Source: an uncultured Rikenellaceae bacterium (lineage in GTDB: Bacteria; Bacteroidota; Bacteroidia; Bacteroidales; Rikenellaceae). From it: a stretch of 13,983 bases of DNA. This document shows positions 1-6,108 of the stretch, piece after piece. Each line of letters begins with the position of its first letter. Positions within the stretch are counted from its first letter, which is position 1. The position numbers were made by a program, and so were the translations under genes. The notes beneath the pieces are model-generated. The model was not told the origin of the DNA. It worked only from the letters and a program-made list of their open reading frames with translations, and did not search any database. Location: positions 1 to 13,983 of the forward strand of contig CAMQUV010000009.1 of the NCBI GenBank assembly GCA_947037995.1, in the 5' to 3' direction.

Positions 1-305
1 CTTCGCCATACGGACGTGACCCTGAACTTCACGGATTTCCCTACAAAATGGGCAATATCGTTGCACAACTTGACGGTGTGAAATACGTTACAAGACAATC
101 TGTGCACACTATGGCAGCTGTCAGAAAAGCCAAAAAAGCTATTAAACTTGCTTTTGAAAACTCGCTACAAAGAAAAGGGACATCGTTTGTCGAAATAGTT
201 GCTACCTGCAGCTCGGGATGGAAAATGACGCCCGTTGCAGCCAACAAATGGATGGAGGAACATATGTTCCCTGAATATCCTCTTGGTGACATTAAAAATA
301 TTTAA
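1..305 (+). CDS. 2-oxoacid:ferredoxin oxidoreductase, beta subunit (C-terminal part)
   Basis: This is the last 100 codons of the thiamine-diphosphate-binding beta subunit of a 2-oxoacid:ferredoxin oxidoreductase (KorB/PorB-like), a cytoplasmic enzyme that oxidatively decarboxylates a 2-oxoacid to its acyl-CoA and reduces ferredoxin. The gene enters from the left edge, reads in the frame whose first full codon is at base 3, and stops at 303-305. Visible landmarks are SPYGRDPELHGFPYK at the edge, then the family's C-terminal pattern of VEIVATCSSGWKMTP, WMEEHMFPEYPLG and a short tail. The TPP-binding core lies outside the window. The gamma-subunit gene starts 20 bases after the stop, so the two are surely one operon. 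The C-terminus looks most like 2-oxoglutarate-type (KorB) enzymes, but the substrate (2-oxoglutarate, pyruvate or branched-chain) cannot be fixed from this fragment. Confidence 0.88.
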   Translation, partial: SPYGRDPELHGFPYKMGNIVAQLDGVKYVTRQSVHTMAAVRKAKKAIKLAFENSLQRKGTSFVEIVATCSSGWKMTPVAANKWMEEHMFPEYPLGDIKNI

Positions 306-325
306 TATTAAAAAATACAGATACT

Positions 326-871
326 ATGAAAGAAGAAATTATAATAGCTGGATTCGGTGGGCAAGGAGTCCTTTCAATGGGCAAGATTCTTGCATACTCC
401 GGAATTATGAGAGGGCAAGAAGTCTCTTGGATGCCTTCATACGGGCCCGAAATGCGCGGTGGAACAGCCAACGTTACGGTTATTCTTGCTGACGAAAAAA
501 TCAGCTCGCCTGTTATTCACCACTTTGACACGGCCATAATACTCAACCAGCAGTCGATGGATAAGTTTGCACCACTGGTTAAGCCAGGAGGTGTTATACT
601 ATATGACCCTAATGGAATTACAAAACCTTCTCAAAGAACTGACGTTAAGATTTTTAGCGTTGCTGCTGCAGAGCACGCTGCGAAAACGGGTAACTCTAAA
701 GTATTCAATATGATTGTACTAGGAGCATTCCTCAAAGTCAACCCTATTGTTGAAGTAGAACACGTTGCTAAAGGGCTTGAAAAATCTCTGCCTGAGCGCG
801 CTCACCATATGATTCCGGCCAACATCGCAGCTTTCGCCGAAGGAGCGAAACTTGTGAAATCTGAAAACTAA
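326..871 (+). CDS. 2-oxoacid:ferredoxin oxidoreductase, gamma subunit
   Basis: A complete 181-residue gamma subunit (KorC/PorC/VorC family) of the same oxidoreductase. The family signature is clear: a nucleotide-binding-like start (IIIAGFGGQGVLSMGKIL, about residues 5-22), the conserved SYGPEMRGGTANVTV segment near residues 38-52, and the PLVKPGGVILYDPN segment near residue 90. The subunit packs against the alpha and beta chains and helps form the CoA-side part of the active complex; it carries no iron-sulfur motif. The length is normal for a stand-alone gamma subunit. The start at 326 gives the expected N-terminus and lies 20 bases after the beta-subunit stop. A hairpin at 886-917 closes the operon. 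The substrate specificity is not decided by this subunit, so no korC or vorC symbol is assigned. Confidence 0.9.
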   Translation: MKEEIIIAGFGGQGVLSMGKILAYSGIMRGQEVSWMPSYGPEMRGGTANVTVILADEKISSPVIHHFDTAIILNQQSMDKFAPLVKPGGVILYDPNGITKPSQRTDVKIFSVAAAEHAAKTGNSKVFNMIVLGAFLKVNPIVEVEHVAKGLEKSLPERAHHMIPANIAAFAEGAKLVKSEN

Positions 872-885
872 GCCTACTATTATTT

Positions 886-917
886 AGAGCATATTACACT
901 GAAGAATATGCTCTTTT
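886..917 (+). terminator. Intrinsic terminator of the oxidoreductase operon
   Basis: A perfect 10-bp inverted repeat (AGAGCATATT at 886-895 and AATATGCTCT at 905-914) with a 9-base loop is followed at once by a short T run (914-917) and more T-rich sequence up to about 926. It lies 15 bases after the gamma-subunit stop codon, the expected place for a Rho-independent terminator. Confidence 0.8.
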
Positions 918-938
918 AATATTTTTACTGTTTTTTTC

Positions 939-969
939 TTGGTAAATAATAAAATATTACCTACCTTCG
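939..969 (+). promoter_or_regulatory. Bacteroidota-type promoter of the WG-repeat gene
   Basis: TTG at 939-941 and TACCTTCG at 962-969 are separated by 20 bp. They match the phylum's -33 (TTG) and -7 (TAnnTTTG) elements, with a single C for T in the -7 box. Transcription would start a few bases after 969, giving a leader of about 35 bases before the ATG at 1008. The site lies directly after the upstream terminator, so the WG-repeat gene probably forms its own unit. Confidence 0.75.
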
Positions 970-1007
970 CACCAATAAGACAAATCTAACCAATCATTAT
1001 ACTTAAT

Positions 1008-1943
1008 ATGAAGATAATCTCTACATTACTGCTCACCCTACTTGTGACTATCTCTGCATCGTTTGCTCAAACCAACGCGGCAGTTAGCGTTTTTAAAGAC
1101 GGTGTTGCCGTTGTTAAACAAAACGGGCGTTTTGGTCTAATTGGACTTAACCACCAACTCCTTGCTGACCCTATTTATAACCACATCGGTGAATTCGAAG
1201 ATGGTATCGCTAAAGTCTCTAAAGACGGACGCTTCGGACTTATCAACGTGATGGGACGCGAAGTCGTTGCTCCTACGTATGACTCTATCTGGAACTTCTC
1301 GAAAGGTATCGCTAAAGTTAAACGTAACGGGAAATACGGCCTTATCGAAAGACGTGGTAAAGAAGTTGCTGGTACTATTTATGACAATATCTCTGACTTT
1401 GAAGATGGTGTTGCTACAATTACCAAAAGAGGAAAACTTGGACTTATCAACCTTGCTGGTATAGAACTTGCACCCTGTATCTATGACTGGATTTATGAAT
1501 TCTATAACAAAATAGCTCACGTGTATATCGACGGTAGATTCGGTTTTATCGACAATGCTGGGACTACACTTGCGCCGCCTATCTATGTCGGACTTGCCCC
1601 TTTTAACGAAGAAGGACTCGCATTCGCAGAACGTGATGGCAAATTTGGCTACGTTTCATACACTGGCGAAGAAGTTGTTCCTTGTATCTATGATAACGCT
1701 TCTGAATTCTCAAACGGTATCGCTAGAGTTTCTAAAAACGGAAGATACGGATACGTTAACCTCGTAGGACAAGAATTTGTGCCAACTGAATATGACCAAA
1801 TCTCTGACTTTAGCGAAGGACTCGCTATCGTTGAAAGACTAGGACTATTTGGCCTTATCGATATCCAAGGTAGAATCGTTGTTCAACCTCAATTCTCTAC
1901 CCCTGACGCTGCTAATAGAGCACTCGTTAAAATGCAAAAATAA
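1008..1943 (+). CDS. Secreted protein of eight WG-like repeats
   Basis: A 311-residue protein with an N-terminal Sec signal peptide (a Lys-containing start, a hydrophobic Leu/Val/Thr stretch, and likely cleavage after the SFA at residues 18-20). There is no lipobox cysteine, so it should be periplasmic or secreted rather than a lipoprotein. The rest is a tandem array of the WG (KWG) repeat family, centred on the aromatic/Leu-Gly pairs F42-G43, F76-G77, Y110-G111, L144-G145, F178-G179, F213-G214, Y247-G248 and F281-G282. The period is 34 residues, with one of 35. Each unit follows the pattern: DGIAKV, charged residues plus G[RK][FY]G[LFY][IV], a G-x-E turn, and P-x-YD near the end. In none of the eight is the usual tryptophan present; it is replaced by Phe, Tyr or Leu. 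The array fills almost the entire mature chain with no other domain. WG-repeat proteins are common in Bacteroidota but their function is not established, and I do not assign one. The gene has its own promoter and terminator, so the context gives no partner. Confidence 0.9.
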   Translation: MKIISTLLLTLLVTISASFAQTNAAVSVFKDGVAVVKQNGRFGLIGLNHQLLADPIYNHIGEFEDGIAKVSKDGRFGLINVMGREVVAPTYDSIWNFSKGIAKVKRNGKYGLIERRGKEVAGTIYDNISDFEDGVATITKRGKLGLINLAGIELAPCIYDWIYEFYNKIAHVYIDGRFGFIDNAGTTLAPPIYVGLAPFNEEGLAFAERDGKFGYVSYTGEEVVPCIYDNASEFSNGIARVSKNGRYGYVNLVGQEFVPTEYDQISDFSEGLAIVERLGLFGLIDIQGRIVVQPQFSTPDAANRALVKMQK

Positions 1944-1987
1944 CAAGACCTACTCATTCATTGAGCAAACGTCTAAACAATATATAT

Positions 1988-2025
1988 AACCCAGTGCAAT
2001 CTTTGCGCTGGGTTGTTTGTTTTGT
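1988..2025 (+). terminator. Intrinsic terminator of the WG-repeat gene
   Basis: AACCCAGTGC (1988-1997) pairs with GCGCTGGGTT (2005-2014), a 10-bp stem with one U-G wobble and a 7-base loop. It is followed by the T-rich tract GTTTGTTTTGT (2015-2025). It lies 44 bases after the stop codon and is the strongest terminator in the window. Confidence 0.85.
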
Positions 2026-2060
2026 ACCAACATCGATACCAACACTAATACCACACACAC
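2025..2060. repeat. Three imperfect 12-base tandem units
   Basis: Three consecutive 12-base units all start with TACCA: TACCAACATCGA (2025-2036), TACCAACACTAA (2037-2048) and TACCACACACAC (2049-2060). The first two share their first eight bases; the third drifts into a CA run. It is a small degenerate tandem repeat in non-coding DNA with no evident function. Confidence 0.45.
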
Positions 2061-2206
2061 GCCTAACTACATATCATCGAGTAGCTGTGCCCGTATACTG
2101 ATAGTGATGTTATTCCACTATCGGCAATCCATTAATCTTATCGCGTAAAAAAATATTAGATTCATACTTTTTAAGGATGATTATTTAAAAACAGAAAGGC
2201 AAAAGA

Positions 2207-2237
2207 TTGCATATGAGAGTATTTTTAATTATATTTG
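2207..2237 (+). promoter_or_regulatory. Bacteroidota-type promoter directly before thiD
   Basis: TTG at 2207-2209 and a full-match TATATTTG (TAnnTTTG) at 2230-2237 are 20 bp apart, the same spacing as at the WG-repeat promoter in this window. The -7 box ends five bases before the ATG at 2243, so transcription should start at or within a few bases of that codon. The promoter also occupies the DNA that would otherwise encode a 12-residue N-terminal extension of ThiD. Confidence 0.72.
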
Positions 2238-2242
2238 CTCCT

Positions 2243-3037
2243 ATGCAAAACAATAGTAAACAACCACGTATCCTTACCATTGCTGGCTCTGATAGCGGTG
2301 CTGGAGCAGGAATACAAGCTGATATCAAAACTGCAGCTGCATTAGGGTGTTACGCCTCAACGGCTATCACTGCAATTACGGCCCAAAATACTATGGGTGT
2401 TGTAGCTGTGCATACTGTCCCGAATGATATTATTGAGAAACAAATTAGGTGCGTGTTAAGCGATATCGGCGCTGATGCAATCAAAATTGGAATGCTTGCC
2501 AATGCCCAAATTGCCACGTTTGTTGCCAATGTCTTGTCCGATTTCCCCGAAATTCCTGTAATCCTAGACCCAGTCTTGGTTGCTACTTCAGGTGATGAAT
2601 TGAGTAATAATGAGACGATTGATGTTATTATCAACCAGTTAATCCCGCGAGCAACACTAGTCACCCCCAATATACCGGAAGCAGTGGCACTGACGAATAG
2701 CGCCAATTCGCCTTGGGAGTTTTTGCGAGCAAAAGGTTGTAGGGCGCTGTTGCTGAAGGGCGGACATATGATTAACAGTGATACTGTTACTGACAGGTTA
2801 TTTTTTGGTGATGAAGAGTTTGCGTTCACGTCAGAATTTATCCAAACGAGAAATACTCACGGAACGGGGTGTACATTGAGTTCTGCGATAGCGTCGTACA
2901 TTGCTCTGGGTTATGATTTAAAATATTCAGTACAATTAGCTCACGATTATGTGCATCACGCGATAGCATCGGCGGTAGAAATTAATTTAGGTGAGGGGCA
3001 TTCGCCCGTCCACCATTTTTATAGACAGTGGAAATAA
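2243..3037 (+). CDS. thiD: Hydroxymethylpyrimidine/phosphomethylpyrimidine kinase
   Basis: This 264-residue ribokinase-fold enzyme phosphorylates 4-amino-5-hydroxymethyl-2-methylpyrimidine (HMP) and then HMP-phosphate to HMP-diphosphate, the pyrimidine half of thiamine. Visible motifs are the substrate-binding GSDSGAGAG (residues 15-23), DPVLVATSG (109-117), VTPNIPEA (140-147), the KGGH segment (172-175) and the anion-hole/catalytic THGTGC (205-210, Cys210). The frame is open further left, with possible TTG 2207 or ATG 2213 starts. I chose ATG 2243 because the family normally begins a few residues before RILTIAGSDS and because a promoter covers the upstream codons. The stretch between TPNIPEA and KGGH is about nine residues shorter than usual, which explains the slightly small size. 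No other thiamine gene and no TPP riboswitch are nearby. The stop is one base from the next gene's ATG. Confidence 0.93.
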   Translation: MQNNSKQPRILTIAGSDSGAGAGIQADIKTAAALGCYASTAITAITAQNTMGVVAVHTVPNDIIEKQIRCVLSDIGADAIKIGMLANAQIATFVANVLSDFPEIPVILDPVLVATSGDELSNNETIDVIINQLIPRATLVTPNIPEAVALTNSANSPWEFLRAKGCRALLLKGGHMINSDTVTDRLFFGDEEFAFTSEFIQTRNTHGTGCTLSSAIASYIALGYDLKYSVQLAHDYVHHAIASAVEINLGEGHSPVHHFYRQWK

Positions 3038-3038
3038 T

Positions 3039-3407
3039 ATGAGATATAATATAGATAATGACCCTAGTAATAATGACAAAGAGTCGTGGGGCAGTTCGAA
3101 TAAAAAGAAGAAATCGGTGGCAGGTTTGTTAACCAATTTCAATTTGATAGTGTTGTTTTTGTTATTGTTTTTCGCGTGGATTATGTTTTTCGATAAGAAT
3201 AGTATTAGGCAGTTGAATATTGTAAAGGCTGAGATATCAGTATTGGAGCAGGAGCGTGATTTCTATCTTGAGAAGATTAGACAAGACAGTTTGGTGATTA
3301 AAAATATTGATAATAGGGAGTTCTTGGAGGAGTATGCACGTGAGGAGTTTATGATGAAAATGGCTGGAGAGACGATGTTCGTTGTAAAAAAAGATACTAT
3401 AAACTAA
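3039..3407 (+). CDS. DivIC/FtsB-like septum formation initiator protein
   Basis: A 122-residue bitopic membrane protein. Residues 1-33 form a polar, Asn/Lys-rich cytoplasmic tail, 34-51 a single hydrophobic segment rich in Leu/Phe, and about 55-90 a periplasmic coiled coil with regular Leu/Ile/Val positions. The family's C-terminal block follows (EEYAREEFMMKMAGETMFVV, 97-116), close to the DivIC/FtsB pattern of an E-x-YAR start, a Met/Lys-rich middle and a GE turn before a beta strand. FtsB/DivIC proteins pair with FtsL and FtsQ/DivIB to control septal wall synthesis in the divisome. The ATG at 3039 is chosen because it follows the thiD stop in the string TAATATG, which suggests translational coupling. 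An earlier in-frame ATG at 2991 would add 16 residues overlapping thiD and has no family support. FtsB and DivIC cannot be told apart by sequence here. Confidence 0.85.
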   Translation: MRYNIDNDPSNNDKESWGSSNKKKKSVAGLLTNFNLIVLFLLLFFAWIMFFDKNSIRQLNIVKAEISVLEQERDFYLEKIRQDSLVIKNIDNREFLEEYAREEFMMKMAGETMFVVKKDTIN

Positions 3408-3436
3408 ATACACAAACCCTTAAATTAAATTGAATT

Positions 3437-4354
3437 ATGAAAAAAAACTTTGTGTTAGCAATGCTAACAGTTGCGTTGGCAATGTTGTCGATGGCGCAAA
3501 CAACGGCTCAAGTTAAAGGTGTTGAGCACGTCGTAATTATTGGACTTGATGGACTTTCGGCCGAGGTTGTCAGGGAATATCCGGAGTATTTTCCGACTTA
3601 TAATGAATTGGCTGAGAGGGGTATGAGTACCCTAGAGATGCGCTCTGTGTTGCCATCTTCTAGTGCGGTCAACTGGGCGTCGCACTTAATGGGCGCAGGT
3701 CCTGAGTTGCACGGATATACCGACTGGGGCTCTAAGAAGCCTGAATTACCGTCTAGGGTATTGACTGAGAATGGAATGTTTCCGTGTATTTTTTGGCAAA
3801 CTAAACAAAAATTCCCAAGTGATGCTAATGTTGTAGCGTACAATTGGGATGGAATTGGTTATTTGTATGATACACTTTCGGTTGATTATAATTGCCCAAC
3901 GGTGATCAATGAGCAGATTGTAGATTCGGCTGTTAAGTATTTAAAATATCAACCAAAGTTATCGTTCTTTTATTTTGCCGAGCCTGATGGAGCGGGGCAT
4001 AGAGAGGGCTGGCGAACGGATGATTACAGGGATATGGCCAGTAAGGTTGATTCTCTTGCAGGCTTAGTTGTTCAGGCAGTGAAGGACGCTGGTATGTTCG
4101 ACAAAACTGTGATTTTATATGTGTCAGACCACGGTGGTCTAAACAAAGGTCACGGCGGAAAAACTATGGCTGAGATGCAGGTGCCATTTGCAATTGCTGG
4201 CCCTGGAATTGTCGAGGGTGGCCAAATCAAAGGAAGTACAATGGTGTTTGATACGGCTCCGACCGTAGCGGCCGTTTTGGGAGCTGACCGACCACAGGTT
4301 TGGATAGGTAGACCCGTGATGGAGGTGTTTAGTAACCCTAAGAAAATCAAATAA
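3437..4354 (+). CDS. Secreted alkaline-phosphatase-superfamily phosphodiesterase
   Basis: A 305-residue enzyme of the nucleotide pyrophosphatase/phosphodiesterase branch of the alkaline phosphatase superfamily, which uses two metal ions to cleave phosphate mono- or diesters. A Sec signal peptide covers residues 1-25 (MKKNF start, Ala/Leu/Met-rich core, TTAQ end). Metal and catalytic landmarks are the Asp in IIGLDGL (D38), the segment VLPSSSAVNWASHLMG, in which Ser76 takes the place of the usual Thr nucleophile and Asn79 is kept, EPDGAGH (D184, H188), and VSDHGG (D231, H232) followed by GHGGK (H239). The length suits a minimal single-domain member lacking the extra domains of eukaryotic NPPs. 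It lies 29 bases after the divIC-like gene and 25 bases before ftcD, with no terminator on either side. The substrate is unknown; a periplasmic role in phosphate or nucleotide salvage is a guess from the family. Confidence 0.87.
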   Translation: MKKNFVLAMLTVALAMLSMAQTTAQVKGVEHVVIIGLDGLSAEVVREYPEYFPTYNELAERGMSTLEMRSVLPSSSAVNWASHLMGAGPELHGYTDWGSKKPELPSRVLTENGMFPCIFWQTKQKFPSDANVVAYNWDGIGYLYDTLSVDYNCPTVINEQIVDSAVKYLKYQPKLSFFYFAEPDGAGHREGWRTDDYRDMASKVDSLAGLVVQAVKDAGMFDKTVILYVSDHGGLNKGHGGKTMAEMQVPFAIAGPGIVEGGQIKGSTMVFDTAPTVAAVLGADRPQVWIGRPVMEVFSNPKKIK

Positions 4355-4379
4355 TTAACTTTAATAATACTATTTTATT

Positions 4380-6101
4380 ATGAAAAACTCACGTAGACTT
4401 TTAGAGTGTGTCCCTAACTTTTCTGAGGGGAGCAATATGAATATAATTAATCAGATAACTGCGCAAATCGAGTCGGTAGACGGTGTTCAGTTGTTAAACG
4501 TCGACCCGGGCAAAGCGACCAATAGAACGGTTGTGACTTTTGTCGGAGAGCCTGAAGATGTTGTTGAGGCAGCGTTCAGGGCGGTCAAAAAAGCTGCTGA
4601 GTTGATTGATATGACAACGCATAAAGGCGAGCACCCGCGTATGGGTGCCACTGATGTTCTTCCGCTTGTACCAGTCAGTGGTATCACGCTCGAGGAGGCT
4701 GCGGCAATGGCACGTGATTTGGCCAAAAGAATCGCTGACGAACTGTCTATTCCAACATATTGTTATGAGGCAGCGGCGCAGAAACCAGAGCGTCAAAATC
4801 TCGCTACGGTGAGAAGCGGCGAGTACGAGGCTCTACCAAATAAACTTGTAGACCCTGCGTGGGCACCTGATTTTGGGGCAGCTTGTTATACCGAGCAGGC
4901 AGCACGAAGTGGCGCTACAATTGTGGGAGCGCGTGATTTTCTTGTGGCGGTGAATTTTAATCTTAATACTACCTCTACTCGCAGGGCTAATGCTGTGGCT
5001 TTTGATGTGCGCGAGAAAGGGCGTACACTAGATAAAGGCGAGTGGAAACTCAATGCTGATGGACTTTGGATAAGAATTGAGGGAGGTAAGAAATCGGGCG
5101 AGAAAATTAACGTACCAGGACTACTTAAGGGCTGTAAGGCTATTGGGTGGTATATCGAGGAGTATGCTGTTGCACAAGTTTCGATGAATATTACTAACGT
5201 GTCACAAACTTCACTCTATCAAGCATTTGAGGCTGTTTCTGCGTCGGCTATGCAACGTGGAATGCGTGTGACTGGAACAGAAATTGTGGGGCTAGTTCCC
5301 CTAAAAGTGCTTACCGATTCGGGGCGTTATTTCTTGCATAAACAAGAACGTTCTACGGGAGTAAGTGATGCTGAACTAATCAGAATCGCCTCGCACTCGA
5401 TGGGGCTGTCTGATTTGGGTGAGTTTAATGCTGGCGAAAAAGTTATTGAGTATTTAATTGAGGATAAGGAAGTTAAGAAACTTGTAGATATGACCTGCAA
5501 AGGCTTTGCCGAGGAGACTGCCTCTGAAAGCCCTGCACCCGGAGGTGGTTCTATTGCCGCTTATATGGGCGCGCTCGGAGCGGCTCTCGGGGCGATGGTT
5601 GCTAACCTTAGTAGCCATAAGGCTGGGTGGGATAGCCAATGGCGTAATTTCTCTGATTACGCTGATAATGGCGTGGCGCTGATGCAACGATTATTGGTGT
5701 TAGTTGATGAGGACACTGCCTCTTTTAATAAAATTATGGACGCTTTCTCGCTGCCCAAATCTAATGATACCGAAAAAGCGATACGCACTGCTGCCATACA
5801 AGCTGCTACGCTTTATGCTACGCAAATACCGCTCGAGACGATGAAAGTTTCGGCTGAAATTTTCCCTCTACTAAGTGCAATGGCGCAACACGGAAACCCT
5901 AATTCTGTCAGCGATGCTGGGGTAGGGGCACTTGCTACGCGCTCTGCTATTTTGGGGGCATATCTTAATGTGAAAATCAATGCTGCAGGGTTGAAAGACC
6001 GTGCTGTTGCCGAAGAAATCTTGACTCAAGCAGGGCAGATAGCGCAGCAAGCCTGTTCTAATGAGAACGAAATAATAGAAATTGTAAATAGTAAAATTTA
6101 A
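4380..6101 (+). CDS. ftcD: Bifunctional glutamate formimidoyltransferase/formimidoyl-THF cyclodeaminase
   Basis: A 573-residue two-domain enzyme that finishes histidine breakdown. The N-terminal formiminotransferase domain (about 1-330) moves the formimino group of N-formiminoglutamate to tetrahydrofolate. The C-terminal cyclodeaminase (about 365-570) then releases ammonia and yields 5,10-methenyl-THF. Evidence includes RLLECVPNFSEG (6-17), HKGEHPRMGATDVLP (81-95), which holds the family's catalytic His, GEYEALP (147-153), WAPDFG (161-166), VGLVPLK (303-309) and the cyclodeaminase signature SPAPGGGSIAA (384-394). The architecture is that of mammalian FTCD, in contrast to the separate transferase and fchA-type proteins of many bacteria. 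Compared with mammalian FTCD, there is an insertion of roughly 25-30 residues near 211-245. Its stop lies 7 bases before hutU. It is the first gene of the hut cluster. Confidence 0.95.
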   Translation: MKNSRRLLECVPNFSEGSNMNIINQITAQIESVDGVQLLNVDPGKATNRTVVTFVGEPEDVVEAAFRAVKKAAELIDMTTHKGEHPRMGATDVLPLVPVSGITLEEAAAMARDLAKRIADELSIPTYCYEAAAQKPERQNLATVRSGEYEALPNKLVDPAWAPDFGAACYTEQAARSGATIVGARDFLVAVNFNLNTTSTRRANAVAFDVREKGRTLDKGEWKLNADGLWIRIEGGKKSGEKINVPGLLKGCKAIGWYIEEYAVAQVSMNITNVSQTSLYQAFEAVSASAMQRGMRVTGTEIVGLVPLKVLTDSGRYFLHKQERSTGVSDAELIRIASHSMGLSDLGEFNAGEKVIEYLIEDKEVKKLVDMTCKGFAEETASESPAPGGGSIAAYMGALGAALGAMVANLSSHKAGWDSQWRNFSDYADNGVALMQRLLVLVDEDTASFNKIMDAFSLPKSNDTEKAIRTAAIQAATLYATQIPLETMKVSAEIFPLLSAMAQHGNPNSVSDAGVGALATRSAILGAYLNVKINAAGLKDRAVAEEILTQAGQIAQQACSNENEIIEIVNSKI

Positions 6102-6108
6102 AGATATA

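Larger units (their letters stand above)
1944..2242. other. Intergenic region between the WG-repeat gene and thiD
   Basis: The gap holds the WG-gene terminator (1988-2025), the small 12-base repeat (2025-2060), a weak hairpin (CTGATAGTG at 2098-2106 with CACTATCGG at 2116-2124, one wobble and no T run), an AT-rich stretch from about 2145 and, at its end, the thiD promoter. I see no convincing small gene, no tRNA and no TPP-riboswitch pattern here. Confidence 0.6.

Noticed and set aside
2098-2124. Hairpin CTGATAGTG/CACTATCGG as a terminator or regulatory element
   Set aside because: The stem is short with a wobble, has no T run and lies well after a stronger terminator. It is compatible with chance.
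1944-2242. TPP riboswitch ahead of thiD
   Set aside because: No THI-box-like conserved segments (such as CUGAGA with its partner helices) are visible, and the predicted transcript starts at or next to the ATG, leaving no room for a leader.
2991-3038. Earlier start for the DivIC-like protein overlapping thiD
   Set aside because: The 16 added residues are encoded within the conserved end of thiD in another frame, and ATG 3039 directly after the thiD stop gives the usual N-terminal tail length.
4355-4379. TAACTTTA at 4356-4363 as a promoter for the hut cluster
   Set aside because: It lacks the final G of the -7 consensus and there is no TTG about 20 bases upstream.
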